Positions 8,914-18,152 of a DNA stretch of 36,808 nucleotides are shown here, piece by piece; within the stretch, counting starts at the first letter, position 1; the number at the start of each line of letters is the position of its first letter. The stretch lies in contig WGOA01000086.1 in assembly GCA_016124275.1 (NCBI GenBank), positions 1 through 36,808 of the forward strand, written 5' to 3'. Below the pieces are notes generated by a model. That model was not told the origin of the DNA. It worked only from the letters and a program-made list of their open reading frames with translations, and searched no databases. Origin of the DNA: Bacteroidota bacterium. GTDB taxonomy: Bacteria; Bacteroidota; Bacteroidia; Chitinophagales; BACL12. The position numbers were made by a program, and so were the translations under genes.

Positions 8914-9966
8914 ATGGACATTAATGCCAGCGTTGCAAAGAGATGGGCCTTGCTTGCGCTTTTAGGGGTAACCCTGCTCAGCCAGGGTTGTCAAAAAGGC
9001 GAGGAACCGGTTGATCCCTATGCGTTCAACTATCCGGATTATTTTCCAGATCCTACGTATACGTTTGACAACAATCCCATCACAGAACAAGGTTTTAAGT
9101 TGGGAAAAAAACTATTTTTTGATCCAATTCTATCGCGAGATGGCACGATAGCGTGTTCCAATTGCCATGTCCAGGCCGTGGCTTTTGCTGATGCGGCGCA
9201 TCCCATCAGTATTGGTATTGAAGAACGAATTGGCAAGAGAAACGCGCCTGGCCTTTTTAACTTGGGTTTTCGCGAAACGTTTATCTGGGATGGCGGTGTT
9301 ACCCATTTGGATTTTGTTCCGCTCAACGCCATAGAGAATCCTTTGGAGATGGATGACGACATCAGTTTGGTCATTCAAAAACTTACTGCCCATCCGGAGT
9401 ATCCCACCCTGTTTCGGCAGGCCTTCGGAACAGATACCATCAATGGCGCGTATTTTTTGCACGCTATGGCTCAGTTTCAATTGCTCCTGATCAGCGCCGG
9501 ATCTGAATACGACCAAATGCTGCAGGGTGAAAAATCGCTGACGCCGCTGGCCAAAACCGGGTTGAGCATTTTTGAAAGCCGTTGCGCTACCTGCCATGAC
9601 GGTGCTTTGTTTACCGACCAATCTTTTCGCAACAATGGACTAAATGCCAGCCACGAAAGCGATCCGGGACGCGCTTTGATTACCGCTGCAAACAGCGATA
9701 AAGGAACCTTTAAAGTGCCAAGCCTGCGCAATGTTGCAGCCACTTCGCCCTACATGCACGATGCCCGCTTTGGAACCCTAGAGGAAGTCCTGGACCACTA
9801 CGACGTTGGCATGGTTGATTCCGAAACCCTGGATCCTGTTTTCCGGCAACCCGATGGCAGCCTGGGCATTCCTTTGACCGATGCCGAGAAAAAAGCCTTG
9901 ATTGTCTTTTTGGAGACCCTCACGGACCGAGACTTCTTGCGCAATCCGCTGTTCTTTAGGAACTGA
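8914..9966 (+). CDS. mbnH: MbnH-like di-haem cytochrome c peroxidase/MauG family lipoprotein
   Basis: The protein (350 aa from the ATG at 8914) has a lipobox with Cys26 (LLSQGC) and two c-type haem motifs, CSNCH at 81-85 and CATCH at 224-228. It is typical of the bacterial cytochrome c peroxidase/MauG superfamily, including KLGKKLFFDPILSRDGTIACSNCH split around the first haem and the later KVPSLRNVAATSPYMHDARF. Because it directly follows an MbnP gene, it is best read as MbnH, which uses peroxide or high-valent haem chemistry to modify tryptophan on MbnP. An ordinary cytochrome c peroxidase is the alternative. A TTG start at 8893 is in frame but would put acidic residues before the signal peptide. 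Confidence 0.87.
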   Translation: MDINASVAKRWALLALLGVTLLSQGCQKGEEPVDPYAFNYPDYFPDPTYTFDNNPITEQGFKLGKKLFFDPILSRDGTIACSNCHVQAVAFADAAHPISIGIEERIGKRNAPGLFNLGFRETFIWDGGVTHLDFVPLNAIENPLEMDDDISLVIQKLTAHPEYPTLFRQAFGTDTINGAYFLHAMAQFQLLLISAGSEYDQMLQGEKSLTPLAKTGLSIFESRCATCHDGALFTDQSFRNNGLNASHESDPGRALITAANSDKGTFKVPSLRNVAATSPYMHDARFGTLEEVLDHYDVGMVDSETLDPVFRQPDGSLGIPLTDAEKKALIVFLETLTDRDFLRNPLFFRN

Positions 9967-10031
9967 GGGCATGGACAAACAACCCTTGCTGGCAAAAGAA
10001 ATACAGGCGGTTTTAGCTCAGCCCTTCGGGC

Positions 10032-10039
10032 TAACTTTG
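10032..10039 (+). promoter_or_regulatory. -7 box TAACTTTG of glpD
   Basis: The exact TAnnTTTG match ends 5 bases before the glpD ATG, which implies a leaderless or nearly leaderless mRNA. The box overlaps the right arm of a small hairpin, AGCCC-TTC-GGGCT (10020-10032), which could end mbnH transcription. Confidence 0.55.
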
Positions 10040-10043
10040 CCCC

Positions 10044-11705
10044 ATGATTTCCGTCTTTGACCGCCCTCGGGAAGTTTCTGAATTACAGAACGAAGTATTT
10101 GATTTAATTGTCATTGGCGGGGGCGCTACCGGAGCGGGCATCCTGCTCGATGCGGCTTCACGCGGCATGAAAACGCTCTTGCTGGAGCAGGAAGACTTTG
10201 CCTGGGGCACGAGCAGCCGTTCCACCAAATTGATCCACGGGGGGCTGCGCTACCTTAAACAATTGGAAATCAGCCTGGTGCGCGAAGTGGGCAAAGAGCG
10301 CGCTATCCTGCACGCCAATGCACCGCATCTGGTGCACCCGGAAGAATTGCTCCTGCCGCTCATTGAATCGGGAAGCCTGGGCAAATACACCACGCCTGTC
10401 GGGCTGTGGATGTACGAGAAATTGGCGGGGGTGCCCAAAGAGGAACGCTTCAAAACGCTGAGCCGCGAAGAGGCCCGAAAAGCTGAACCCCTCTTGAATT
10501 CCGCCATCCTGCAAGGCGCCGCGATCTACCGCGAGTACCGCACGGACGATGCCCGCCTGGTCACCAGCCTGCTCAAAACCGCTGCGCGCCTTGGTGGCCA
10601 AAGCCTCAACTATGCCTCGGTGGAAGGGTTTTTGTACGATGATGCAGGAGCCGTCTGCGGCGTGAAGGTTCAGGATCGAATAGGCCGGAAGGCCGTAACC
10701 TTCAAAAGCCACGCCGTGGTCAACGCCGCCGGACCCTGGTGCGACGAAGTGCGGCGGCTGGACAGCCCGGTCAAAGGCAAACACCTGCAACTGACCAAAG
10801 GCGTGCACCTGGTCTTTTCAAGAGAGCGCTTTCCCCTGAAGCGCTCTGTGTATTTTGATGTGCCCGATGATGGCCGGATGGTTTTTGCGATCAAGCGCGG
10901 TAATACCACCTACCTGGGGACCACCGATACGTTGTATGACCAGGCTATCGGGCATCCGCGCACCCTGGCAGCTGATGTAGTGTACCTGCTCAACGCCGCG
11001 AACCGGATGTTCCCCACCTTGCAGCTTGAACTAAAGGACGTGCAATCCAGTTGGGCGGGACTGCGGCCGCTCATCCACGAAGAAGGCAAAGGTCCATCCG
11101 AACTTTCGCGCAAGGATGAAGTCTTTCAAACAGACAGTGGGCTTATTTCTATAGCAGGGGGCAAACTGACCGGCTATCGGATTATGGCAGAGCGCATCGT
11201 GGATATGGTGATGATCAGGCGCACCGCGCAGGGGGCTGGACCCTACCGGGAATCCAAAACAGAAAACTTGCCCCTTGCGGGAGGCGACTTTGAAAATTAC
11301 ACGGCGGTTGCCCGGTTCAAGCAGCGTCTTTTTGGAGAGAGTCGGCAAGTAGAAGCCAGTACAACGGAAATTGACCACCTGGTGAACTGCTATGGCACGG
11401 AGGCAACGGCGGTGCTGGAGCGGGCCTACGCCCTTCACCCGGAAGAAATGGAGCCCCGCTGGCGCATGCTTCGGGCGGAGTTAGACTATTGCCTTTCGGT
11501 GGAAGGGGTCTGCACCCTGAGCGACTTTCTGATTCGCCGCACGGGCCGCTTGTACTTTGACCGGGATTCGCTGGAACCTTTTTACCCCGCCGCAGCGCAA
11601 TACATGGCCGAAAAAATGAATTGGACGCGCGAGCGCATGCAGGCGCAACTGGCTGAATTTGAACAAGCCTACTTCGAAGCCCTTTCCTTTCCGGAACAAA
11701 AGTAA
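10044..11705 (+). CDS. glpD: Aerobic-type glycerol-3-phosphate dehydrogenase
   Basis: FAD-dependent oxidation of sn-glycerol 3-phosphate to dihydroxyacetone phosphate, passing electrons to the membrane quinone pool. The 553-aa protein has the N-terminal dinucleotide fold VIGGGATGAGILLDAASRG, the family signature SSRSTKLIHGGLRYL, YLGTTDTLYD and GLRPLIHE in the substrate domain, SIAGGKLTGYRIMAE, and a full C-terminal helical domain with DFLIRRTGRLYFD. It completes the pathway begun by glpK at 2084, from which it is separated by about 6.4 kb that includes the tRNA and the MbnP/MbnH genes. It is monocistronic, with a strong hairpin after the stop. Confidence 0.96.
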   Translation: MISVFDRPREVSELQNEVFDLIVIGGGATGAGILLDAASRGMKTLLLEQEDFAWGTSSRSTKLIHGGLRYLKQLEISLVREVGKERAILHANAPHLVHPEELLLPLIESGSLGKYTTPVGLWMYEKLAGVPKEERFKTLSREEARKAEPLLNSAILQGAAIYREYRTDDARLVTSLLKTAARLGGQSLNYASVEGFLYDDAGAVCGVKVQDRIGRKAVTFKSHAVVNAAGPWCDEVRRLDSPVKGKHLQLTKGVHLVFSRERFPLKRSVYFDVPDDGRMVFAIKRGNTTYLGTTDTLYDQAIGHPRTLAADVVYLLNAANRMFPTLQLELKDVQSSWAGLRPLIHEEGKGPSELSRKDEVFQTDSGLISIAGGKLTGYRIMAERIVDMVMIRRTAQGAGPYRESKTENLPLAGGDFENYTAVARFKQRLFGESRQVEASTTEIDHLVNCYGTEATAVLERAYALHPEEMEPRWRMLRAELDYCLSVEGVCTLSDFLIRRTGRLYFDRDSLEPFYPAAAQYMAEKMNWTRERMQAQLAEFEQAYFEALSFPEQK

Positions 11706-11722
11706 GGGATGCCGAAACAGAA

Positions 11723-11747
11723 GGAGCCGGTCATAAAGACCGGCTCC
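11723..11747 (+). terminator. Hairpin after glpD
   Basis: GGAGCCGGTC and GACCGGCTCC form a perfect 10-base stem with an ATAAA loop, 17 bases after the glpD stop. There is no long T tract, as is common for Bacteroidota terminators. Confidence 0.65.
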
Positions 11748-11836
11748 AGGAATCGCAGAATGGGCTGACAAACGCGAAACCTATTGAAAAGAGGAATAAA
11801 AAACGCACCAACAATAACAATACCATATTCTTTACA

Positions 11837-11863
11837 ATGCATAACATATTTTATGCTATGCAT
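11837..11863 (-). terminator. AT-rich hairpin between glpD and the T9SS gene
   Basis: A 12-base stem (ATGCATAaCATA / TATGcTATGCAT) has a TTT loop. Its single mismatch becomes a G-U pair in minus-strand RNA. It lies 9 bases beyond the stop of the minus-strand gene and could end its transcript. Confidence 0.4.
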
Positions 11864-11872
11864 AAAAATGTT

Positions 11873-13321
11873 TTACAACCCAACCGTTAGCATTTGTGTA
11901 ACTGCGCCTTGATCGGTGTTTGCGCGGAGCAGATAGATTCCTGCGGGCCACGCGGACACATCAAACGAATAGTCACTGGCAGAAGAGGCTTCGCGGTACA
12001 TGCGCTGTCCATCGGCCGAAAAGACCGCAAATTCTGAAACCACACCTGGGAAGCGGACGATGACCTGCCCGGAGGCGGGGTTGGGGTAGGCTTGAAAACT
12101 GGCCCCCGTGATCACTTTGCGCAGCACCGGCATGCTGAACGACGCCAGAGCAGACCAGGGCGAAACATCCGTACCGCAGCGCGCCCGGACGCGCCAGTTA
12201 TAAGTTGCACCCGGTGTAAAGAAGGAGCTCGCTGCGTTCAATGCATTCGTTGGGGTGAGCAATCGATTGGTTCCACCCCCGACCGGACCGCCTTGCAACT
12301 GGTATTGTTCTGCTCCTGCAATTGCCGTCCAGCTGAAATCAACTCCCGTAACCAGCGAGGCAATTGCATTCAGACCACTGGGAGCAACAGAACAAGGAAC
12401 CGCCGCGTTCCACAGCGTGGCAGCGCCGGAGGCACCAGCGGCAGAACCAGCGCCAACGGTCGCAAAATGGATGTCTTCAAGATCCTGAACCGTTCCGGAT
12501 ACCTGGGTTGTCCAAATCGCTCCCCCATCGGTACTCACCTGAATCAGGCCTGCATTGCCCGCCAAATAGCCACGGCTGGCATCGAGAAAAAATACCTCGT
12601 TGAGGTTTTGTGGCGTACCGGTTACCTGAATGGTCCAGGTGCCGCCGCCATTGGTGGTGCGGAGCAAGCGCCCGTTGTCAGAAGCAATGTAACCATTGCT
12701 GGCATTGGTGAAAAACACATCATTCAGATCCCGGCCATTTCCCAAAAGGTTGCTCAAGGTCCAGGTTACCCCACCGTCAACGGTACTCAGGTAACTGTCC
12801 TCCCTGCCAACTGCATAGCCGTTATTATCGCTGGTGAAGAAAACACTCTCCAGGCGCTCTGCGGTACCGCTGCTCTGGGTTACCCAGGTCATTCCCCCGT
12901 CATCGGTGCGGAACACTACGCCATCCAATCCGACCACATGCCCGCGCAGGGCATTGAGAAAATGAAGGCCGAAAAGGTTGGAACCGGTTGGCACCAATGA
13001 AACGGTCCAACTGGCACCGGCGTCGGTAGATTTCAAAAACCGGCCGTTGTCCCCGACACCAAAACCGTTCAGGCCATCAATGAATTGCAAATCATTGATG
13101 TCGTCACCAAACACAGGGATACTGGCCTGCGCAAATGTTGCCCCCGCATCGGTGGAACGCAACAGCGTACCGGAATTGCCGCCAAGCAGCACGATATCCG
13201 AACCAATGCGAACGGTGGTATTCAGGTCCTGAAGGGTACCCGTTGGAGCAACTGCCCATTGAGCGGTCGCCGGAAAAAAAGAAAAGCTGCTCATCACTAA
13301 AGCATAGAATAACTTTTTCAT
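11873..13321 (-). CDS. T9SS-secreted propeller protein (BNR/YCF48-like) with C-terminal sorting domain
   Basis: The protein (482 aa) has a signal peptide (cleavage after about residue 20, PATAQ). Next come roughly six repeats of about 42 residues with the pattern STDAGASW / TDDGGMTWV, typical of YCF48/BNR beta-propellers, then a fibronectin-III-like segment near residues 305-395 (YNWRVRARCGTDVSPW). The last 75 residues are a T9SS type A sorting domain, with YPNPASGQVIVRFPG, WPAGIYLLRA and a terminal TQMLTVGL. It is expected to cross the outer membrane and be released or surface-attached. The ligand or role is unknown. Confidence 0.88.
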   Translation of the reverse strand: MKKLFYALVMSSFSFFPATAQWAVAPTGTLQDLNTTVRIGSDIVLLGGNSGTLLRSTDAGATFAQASIPVFGDDINDLQFIDGLNGFGVGDNGRFLKSTDAGASWTVSLVPTGSNLFGLHFLNALRGHVVGLDGVVFRTDDGGMTWVTQSSGTAERLESVFFTSDNNGYAVGREDSYLSTVDGGVTWTLSNLLGNGRDLNDVFFTNASNGYIASDNGRLLRTTNGGGTWTIQVTGTPQNLNEVFFLDASRGYLAGNAGLIQVSTDGGAIWTTQVSGTVQDLEDIHFATVGAGSAAGASGAATLWNAAVPCSVAPSGLNAIASLVTGVDFSWTAIAGAEQYQLQGGPVGGGTNRLLTPTNALNAASSFFTPGATYNWRVRARCGTDVSPWSALASFSMPVLRKVITGASFQAYPNPASGQVIVRFPGVVSEFAVFSADGQRMYREASSASDYSFDVSAWPAGIYLLRANTDQGAVTQMLTVGL

Positions 13322-13388
13322 GGTCTGGTTTTTGAAGATGAAGGAACAGGCAGGTCAAAAAAAGATTGGCCATCCGTTTCCATTGCAC

Positions 13389-13396
13389 CAAACTTA
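13389..13396 (-). promoter_or_regulatory. -7 box TAAGTTTG of the T9SS gene
   Basis: An exact TAnnTTTG match on the minus strand, 68 bases upstream of the ATG at 13321. No clear -33 TTTG partner at ideal spacing was seen. Confidence 0.45.
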
Positions 13397-13484
13397 GCGG
13401 GGGGCTCTATGCTTCCTGCACCAAACCTGCTGAACGGGCATTTCCTAACCCTGAACGGGGCAAAGGGCTTGTTTGAGGAACTGT

Positions 13485-13492
13485 TAACTTTG
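13485..13492 (+). promoter_or_regulatory. -7 box TAACTTTG of the YceI gene
   Basis: An exact TAnnTTTG match 38 bases upstream of the ATG at 13531. It may drive the following kinase operon as well. Confidence 0.5.
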
Positions 13493-13530
13493 CCTGAATG
13501 GTGCATCTGCTTGAACCATAAGCAGCGGCA

Positions 13531-14226
13531 ATGCGGCCTAAACCAGCTACCATGTATCCCTTAGCCTCGCTTGTTGTCTTCCTGCCCTTGTTTTGGACGG
13601 GGCAGCCTGCTGTTCACGCCAAGACTCGGCCAGATATTCAACAAGAAGAGGCCAGCGAGAACAAGCCACAACCCCATCATCGGAGGATTGCTGCATCCAG
13701 CCAAAGTGCTGAAAACCCAGGCGTGAACAACCAGGACGATCGCTTCCTGAGCACGAGCGGTCGAATTGATTTTGTCTCCGAAGCCCCTTTAGAAAGCATT
13801 AAGGCTTGGTCCGATGAGTTGCGCGGGGTGCTTGAATTCACGGGTGCCTTTGCCTTCAGTGTGAGCATGTCCAGCTTTGAGGGCTTTAATTCGGGTTTGC
13901 AGCGCCAGCACTTCCAGGAAAACTACCTGGAAATCAGTCGATTCCCGAAAGCATCGTTTGAAGGTCACCTGATTGAACGTCCTGATCTGAGCAGACCGGG
14001 TACCTATCCTGTGCGCGTCCGGGGGCAATTGACCATTCACGGGGTGACGCGCGAACGGATTCTGCCTGGCAGCATCCAGGTCATGCCCGACAAAAGCGTG
14101 AAACTATCCGCTACATTCGACATTCCTTTACGAGATCATGGGGTTAACATTCCCAAAATCATGCACCAGAAAATTGCAGAGTCGGTGCGCGTTGCCGTTA
14201 ATGCCAGGCTTGTTGTTCCCTCCTGA
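13531..14226 (+). CDS. YceI family periplasmic protein
   Basis: The protein (231 aa) has a signal peptide ending near VHAKT and a lipocalin-like YceI domain from about residue 65. Recognisable are GRIDFVSEAPLESIKAWS, FEGFNSGLQRQHFQENYLE, FPKASFEGHL, the family core QLTIHGVTRER and KIAESVRVAVNARL. YceI proteins bind long isoprenoids such as polyprenols or quinone-like molecules in other bacteria; the ligand here is not known. The longer start at 13531 supplies Arg and Lys before the hydrophobic core, while the ATG at 13552 is the alternative. A second YceI lies at 19833, beyond the kinase and cytochrome genes. Confidence 0.88.
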   Translation: MRPKPATMYPLASLVVFLPLFWTGQPAVHAKTRPDIQQEEASENKPQPHHRRIAASSQSAENPGVNNQDDRFLSTSGRIDFVSEAPLESIKAWSDELRGVLEFTGAFAFSVSMSSFEGFNSGLQRQHFQENYLEISRFPKASFEGHLIERPDLSRPGTYPVRVRGQLTIHGVTRERILPGSIQVMPDKSVKLSATFDIPLRDHGVNIPKIMHQKIAESVRVAVNARLVVPS

Positions 14227-14250
14227 TTCTAGCCTGGGGTCAGTTACGAA

Positions 14251-17200
14251 ATGAGCATGCGCATCAACCCTTCGTTCGGTCCGATCAATCGCCAATGCAG
14301 CGCTTTAAGGTATCTGGCTGCATTGCTGCTGCTCGTGCAGCCTTTTGCGCTTCGCTCTCAAGTATATGAACTGGATCTGCTGGACCTGCTGCAACCGGAC
14401 CTCGCAGCTGAAATACGCTGCATGTACCAGGATCAGTCGGGATTTCTCTGGCTAGGTACAGACCGGGGATTGTGGCGATTTGACGGGGAACAAACCCTGG
14501 CCCTGCCATGTACAGAAGACCCTGCACCTGCCCTTTCTGCCTTGTTCCGCCATCGCGATACGCTCTTTGCAGGATCGCCCTCCGGCAAACTTTACGCCCT
14601 TCCCCCGGAGGGTACCCTTCAATTGTTGCCCTCTGGGGAAGGCTATCCGGCAAAGGCCATCACCGCCATTTGCGCGGACACCCAAGGTCGGCTCTGGGTG
14701 GGAACGGCGGGAGAAGGGCTTTATGTGCGCCAGGGCAACCGCTGGTACCAAACCGCCCAACGCGACGGGTTGCCTTCTGATCAAATCAATGCTTTAGTTG
14801 CCGATGCAGACGGAGGCGTCTGGGCAGGCACCGACCGGGGCATGGTCCATGTGCGACAGCAGGGCAGCAACAGGCAACTCCGTCCGATGCCAAGAGGTGG
14901 AGACAACCCGGACGCCATCGTGACAGCCCTTTTGGCGTTGGATGACAATCAGTTCATGGTTGGTTTTTTCTCCGGGGGAATGGCCCACTTTCACGCTCGC
15001 GACACCCAATCAACCCCCTTCAGTGATCCATCGCAATGGCCCTACGGCCAGATCAGCAAACTGGTCTATTCGGCCGGTCTGTTGTGGGTAGGCACCGCAG
15101 ACCAGGGCTTGTTAGAAGCAGACCTCAACGCAAAGACGGTGCACCCGGTTCAATTGAGCAGCCGTGAGCCTGTACCGCGCATCCAACAGCTGGTTGCGCT
15201 GCGCGAAGGCCGGGTGCTCAGCATAAACCAACAGGGACAATTGTACAGTTTTGATCCACGTCGGCAGGCGGCGTTTGAACGTGGATCCTTCTATGGAGAA
15301 ACACAAGCCGTTTTGGAAGACTCCCAGGGAAGGGTTTGGTTCAGCACACTCGACGGCCTCTTCTGCTTTACCCCGAATCAGGGGAGCGAGGCAGAAAAAG
15401 TTGTCTTGACTGGGATGCCCAACGATGCTGTAATCATTTCTATGTTTCAGGATTCAGAGGATTTTATATGGTTTGGCACGTTTGACTTTGGCGCATTCCG
15501 CCTTGCGCCGGGGCAATCAAAGGCACAGCGCATCGCGGCTGGAGAAGGGGATCAAGATGGCAGTGTCCTGACGATACAGGAATGGAACGGTGCAATTTGG
15601 ATGGGTACCCTGGGCGGCGCTTATGCCTGGCAGGCAGGCACTGATCGCGCCGTGTATTTTGACCTGGGCATTGGACCAAATTTTATATACTGCCTTTATC
15701 CCGATCCGCAAGGTGGCCTATGGTTTGGTGCGGATGGTGCCGGAGCGTATCACCTGACGCAGGAGCATGTTAAGGAATCGAACTCAAACCAGAACATAAA
15801 AAAATCTACGCAGGGAAGGGCGACGGAAACATGGCTAAAAAAGTTAAACGCCGCAAATCCAAAACTCCCTTCCGTATTAGCGGGAACCACGGTGTACCAG
15901 GTACTCCGCGACCGCCGTGGAAGGTTGTGGTTTCACACGCGTGAACGCGGACTGCTTGCTGAACCGGAAATTGCCGCGCAAGGTCAAAGCAGCCCTTCGC
16001 CCGAACCGGTAACCCATTACGGGTTGCCTGAAGCGGTCATGGCCATTGCGCTGGACGACGAGGGCGTCGTGGTCATGCTGCACGAGCGAAGTGCCCATTG
16101 GATGCCCAATCCCTGGTATCCGAGCCGCCCGGTTGATTTGCAGGAATTGCGCGACCGACCGCGGCCCATGAGCAACGCCATCAGCTTGGGCCGAAACCGC
16201 ATCTGGTTTGGCAGCAACAAGGGTCCGTACTGCCTGCAGGGCAATCATGCCGATTTGCTGGCGTCGCCCATTGTCACACTGAATCAGGCTACTGCTGCAG
16301 GCAAGGTTTTCAAGGCGGGCAGCAAAGTCTCCAGCGGGCGGCGCCTGGTGGAGTTCTTTTTCACGGCTCCCTGGATAGGCGCAAACGACGCTGTCTTATA
16401 CGAATATGCGCTAATTGGAGCCCAGGAAGAAGGCTGGCGCATCAGCCAGGATGATCGGGCCTTTTTCAGTAACCTGCATCCGGGATCGTATGTGTTTAAA
16501 CTTCGCGCGCGTTTGAAGGATGCGCCGCAAGCAGGCCCGGAAATTGCCTTCCCTTTCTCCATTCCGAGACCGATTTACGCCAGACCCTGGTTTCTGGTGC
16601 TTTGCCTGCTGGCACTCATTGGCGGATTGGGGCTTTGGATCCGCTGGCGGGAGCGGCGGTTGCGGCGAATGGAAGAAGGAGAGCGCGATAAGATTCGAAC
16701 ACAATATGAATTGCTGCGCAACCAGGTGAATCCACATTTTTTGTTCAACAGTTTCAATACGCTCAGTGGGCTCATTGAAGAAGATCCGGTTCGGGCGCAA
16801 ACGTATGTGGAAAGGCTGAGTGGTTTTTTTCGCAACGTGCTCACCCACCGGAAAGAAGACTGCATTTCACTGGAAGAGGAATTGGGTATTCTGGATGATT
16901 ACCTGTCTATTCAGCGCGCGCGGTACGAAGACAATCTGGTCGTGACCATTGATGTTCCGGCTGCATTGCGCAACATGGCCCTTCCCCCGATGACCCTTCA
17001 AATATTGGTGGAAAATGCGTTGAAGCACAACGTCATTTCAAAAAACCACCCGATGCATTTGTCCATCAGGCAAGGTGCGCAGGGTGGTCTGGAAGTGGCC
17101 AATTCGCGCAAAGCCCGGCATACGCCTGCCGAAGGCACCGGTATTGGGTTGGAAAATCTATCGCGTAAATTGCAGCTGTTGGGCGCTCGTCCCCTCATCA

Positions 17201-17289
17201 TACAGGCCCTGCCCGAGCGATTTTCCGTAGAGGTCCCTTTGATTAGCAACCCTTCTCTATCTTCTTCTTATGCAGGTACTCATACTTGA
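14251..17289 (+). CDS. Periplasmic-propeller LytS-type sensor histidine kinase
   Basis: The protein (1012 aa) has a signal/anchor segment (about residues 24-40), then two-component-regulator propeller repeats such as DQSGFLWLGTDRGLWRFDG, TQGRLWVGTAGEGLYV and ADGGVWAGTDRGMVHV up to about residue 650. A Y_Y_Y domain (FFSNLHPGSYVFKLRAR) and a transmembrane helix (about 775-795) follow. The cytoplasmic kinase is of the His_kinase/LytS class: NPHFLFNSFNTLSGLIEEDP with phospho-accepting His829, then NALKHNV and GIGLENLSRKL of the ATPase domain. It overlaps the LytTR regulator gene by 20 bases, so the two form a matched pair. The signal sensed is unknown; the adjacent genes suggest envelope redox or lipid state. 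Confidence 0.92.
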   Translation: MSMRINPSFGPINRQCSALRYLAALLLLVQPFALRSQVYELDLLDLLQPDLAAEIRCMYQDQSGFLWLGTDRGLWRFDGEQTLALPCTEDPAPALSALFRHRDTLFAGSPSGKLYALPPEGTLQLLPSGEGYPAKAITAICADTQGRLWVGTAGEGLYVRQGNRWYQTAQRDGLPSDQINALVADADGGVWAGTDRGMVHVRQQGSNRQLRPMPRGGDNPDAIVTALLALDDNQFMVGFFSGGMAHFHARDTQSTPFSDPSQWPYGQISKLVYSAGLLWVGTADQGLLEADLNAKTVHPVQLSSREPVPRIQQLVALREGRVLSINQQGQLYSFDPRRQAAFERGSFYGETQAVLEDSQGRVWFSTLDGLFCFTPNQGSEAEKVVLTGMPNDAVIISMFQDSEDFIWFGTFDFGAFRLAPGQSKAQRIAAGEGDQDGSVLTIQEWNGAIWMGTLGGAYAWQAGTDRAVYFDLGIGPNFIYCLYPDPQGGLWFGADGAGAYHLTQEHVKESNSNQNIKKSTQGRATETWLKKLNAANPKLPSVLAGTTVYQVLRDRRGRLWFHTRERGLLAEPEIAAQGQSSPSPEPVTHYGLPEAVMAIALDDEGVVVMLHERSAHWMPNPWYPSRPVDLQELRDRPRPMSNAISLGRNRIWFGSNKGPYCLQGNHADLLASPIVTLNQATAAGKVFKAGSKVSSGRRLVEFFFTAPWIGANDAVLYEYALIGAQEEGWRISQDDRAFFSNLHPGSYVFKLRARLKDAPQAGPEIAFPFSIPRPIYARPWFLVLCLLALIGGLGLWIRWRERRLRRMEEGERDKIRTQYELLRNQVNPHFLFNSFNTLSGLIEEDPVRAQTYVERLSGFFRNVLTHRKEDCISLEEELGILDDYLSIQRARYEDNLVVTIDVPAALRNMALPPMTLQILVENALKHNVISKNHPMHLSIRQGAQGGLEVANSRKARHTPAEGTGIGLENLSRKLQLLGARPLIIQALPERFSVEVPLISNPSLSSSYAGTHT

Positions 17290-18031
17290 AGATGAGCCCG
17301 CAGCGGCTCGAAAATTGCGCCGGCTGTTGGAAGCCGATGGTCGAATCACTGGGATAGCCGGTGAATTGGACAGCATAGAAGCTGCCTTGCAATGGATCAG
17401 CAGTCACCCACGGCCAGATATTATTTTTTCAGATATAGAATTAGCAGATGGGTTAAGTTTTGAAGTCTTCCGGCAATGGCCGGATTGCCCGCCCATTGTT
17501 TTCGTTTCAGCCTACGACCAATATGCCCTGCAGGCTTTTCAGTCGCCGGGGGTGGATTACCTGCTCAAGCCGGTTAAGGCTGAAGAGCTAAAGCGCGCCC
17601 TGGATAAGTTCATGGCCCTCACCGGCAAAAGCAAAGCGGTGGACTTAGACGTGCTTCGCCAGGCGTTTGAGCAACTCAACAGCGCCGTTGCACCCAAGCG
17701 CTTCCTGGTTCGTTTTGGCGAAAAACTGGTTGCGCTGCAAGCTGCTGATGCGGCGTATTACATGGTTGATGGGCGAGTGGTGTTTTATATGGCAAAGGAT
17801 GGCAAGCGCTATCCGCTAGACCTGAGTTTAGAGGAAGTGGAAAACCTGCTCGACCCTGCTGTCTTTTTTCGTATTAACCGGCAGTTTATTGTCCAGGTCA
17901 GCGCTATCCGCAACATGCATGTGGTGTCAAAATCCAGGGTCAAATTGGATTTGCACCCGCCCCACCCCGGAGATACCATTGTTTCTAAGGAGAAATCACC
18001 GCTTTTCCGCGTCTGGATTCAGGGAAAGTGA
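17270..18031 (+). CDS. LytTR-family response regulator
   Basis: The protein (253 aa) has a receiver domain with acidic residues Glu7/Asp8, phospho-acceptor Asp55 (IIFSDIELADG) and Lys in LLKPVKAEE. A C-terminal LytTR DNA-binding domain (about 145-250) contains RFLVRFGEKLVAL, YPLDLSLEEVENLLDP and FFRINRQFIVQVSAI. It is the partner of the overlapping LytS-type kinase and probably controls the downstream cytochrome/YceI/DUF5777 genes, although no LytTR direct-repeat site was identified. Confidence 0.93.
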   Translation: MQVLILEDEPAAARKLRRLLEADGRITGIAGELDSIEAALQWISSHPRPDIIFSDIELADGLSFEVFRQWPDCPPIVFVSAYDQYALQAFQSPGVDYLLKPVKAEELKRALDKFMALTGKSKAVDLDVLRQAFEQLNSAVAPKRFLVRFGEKLVALQAADAAYYMVDGRVVFYMAKDGKRYPLDLSLEEVENLLDPAVFFRINRQFIVQVSAIRNMHVVSKSRVKLDLHPPHPGDTIVSKEKSPLFRVWIQGK

Positions 18032-18152
18032 CGGGCTGGAGCACCATTTAACGGTAGAAATGCCCATTGAGGAGGCAAATTGCCCCGTTCAGCCAGTTGG
18101 CTTGAGTCGGAACGCCCAGTGTGCGATAGTTTAGCAGAACAATTACGGGCTG

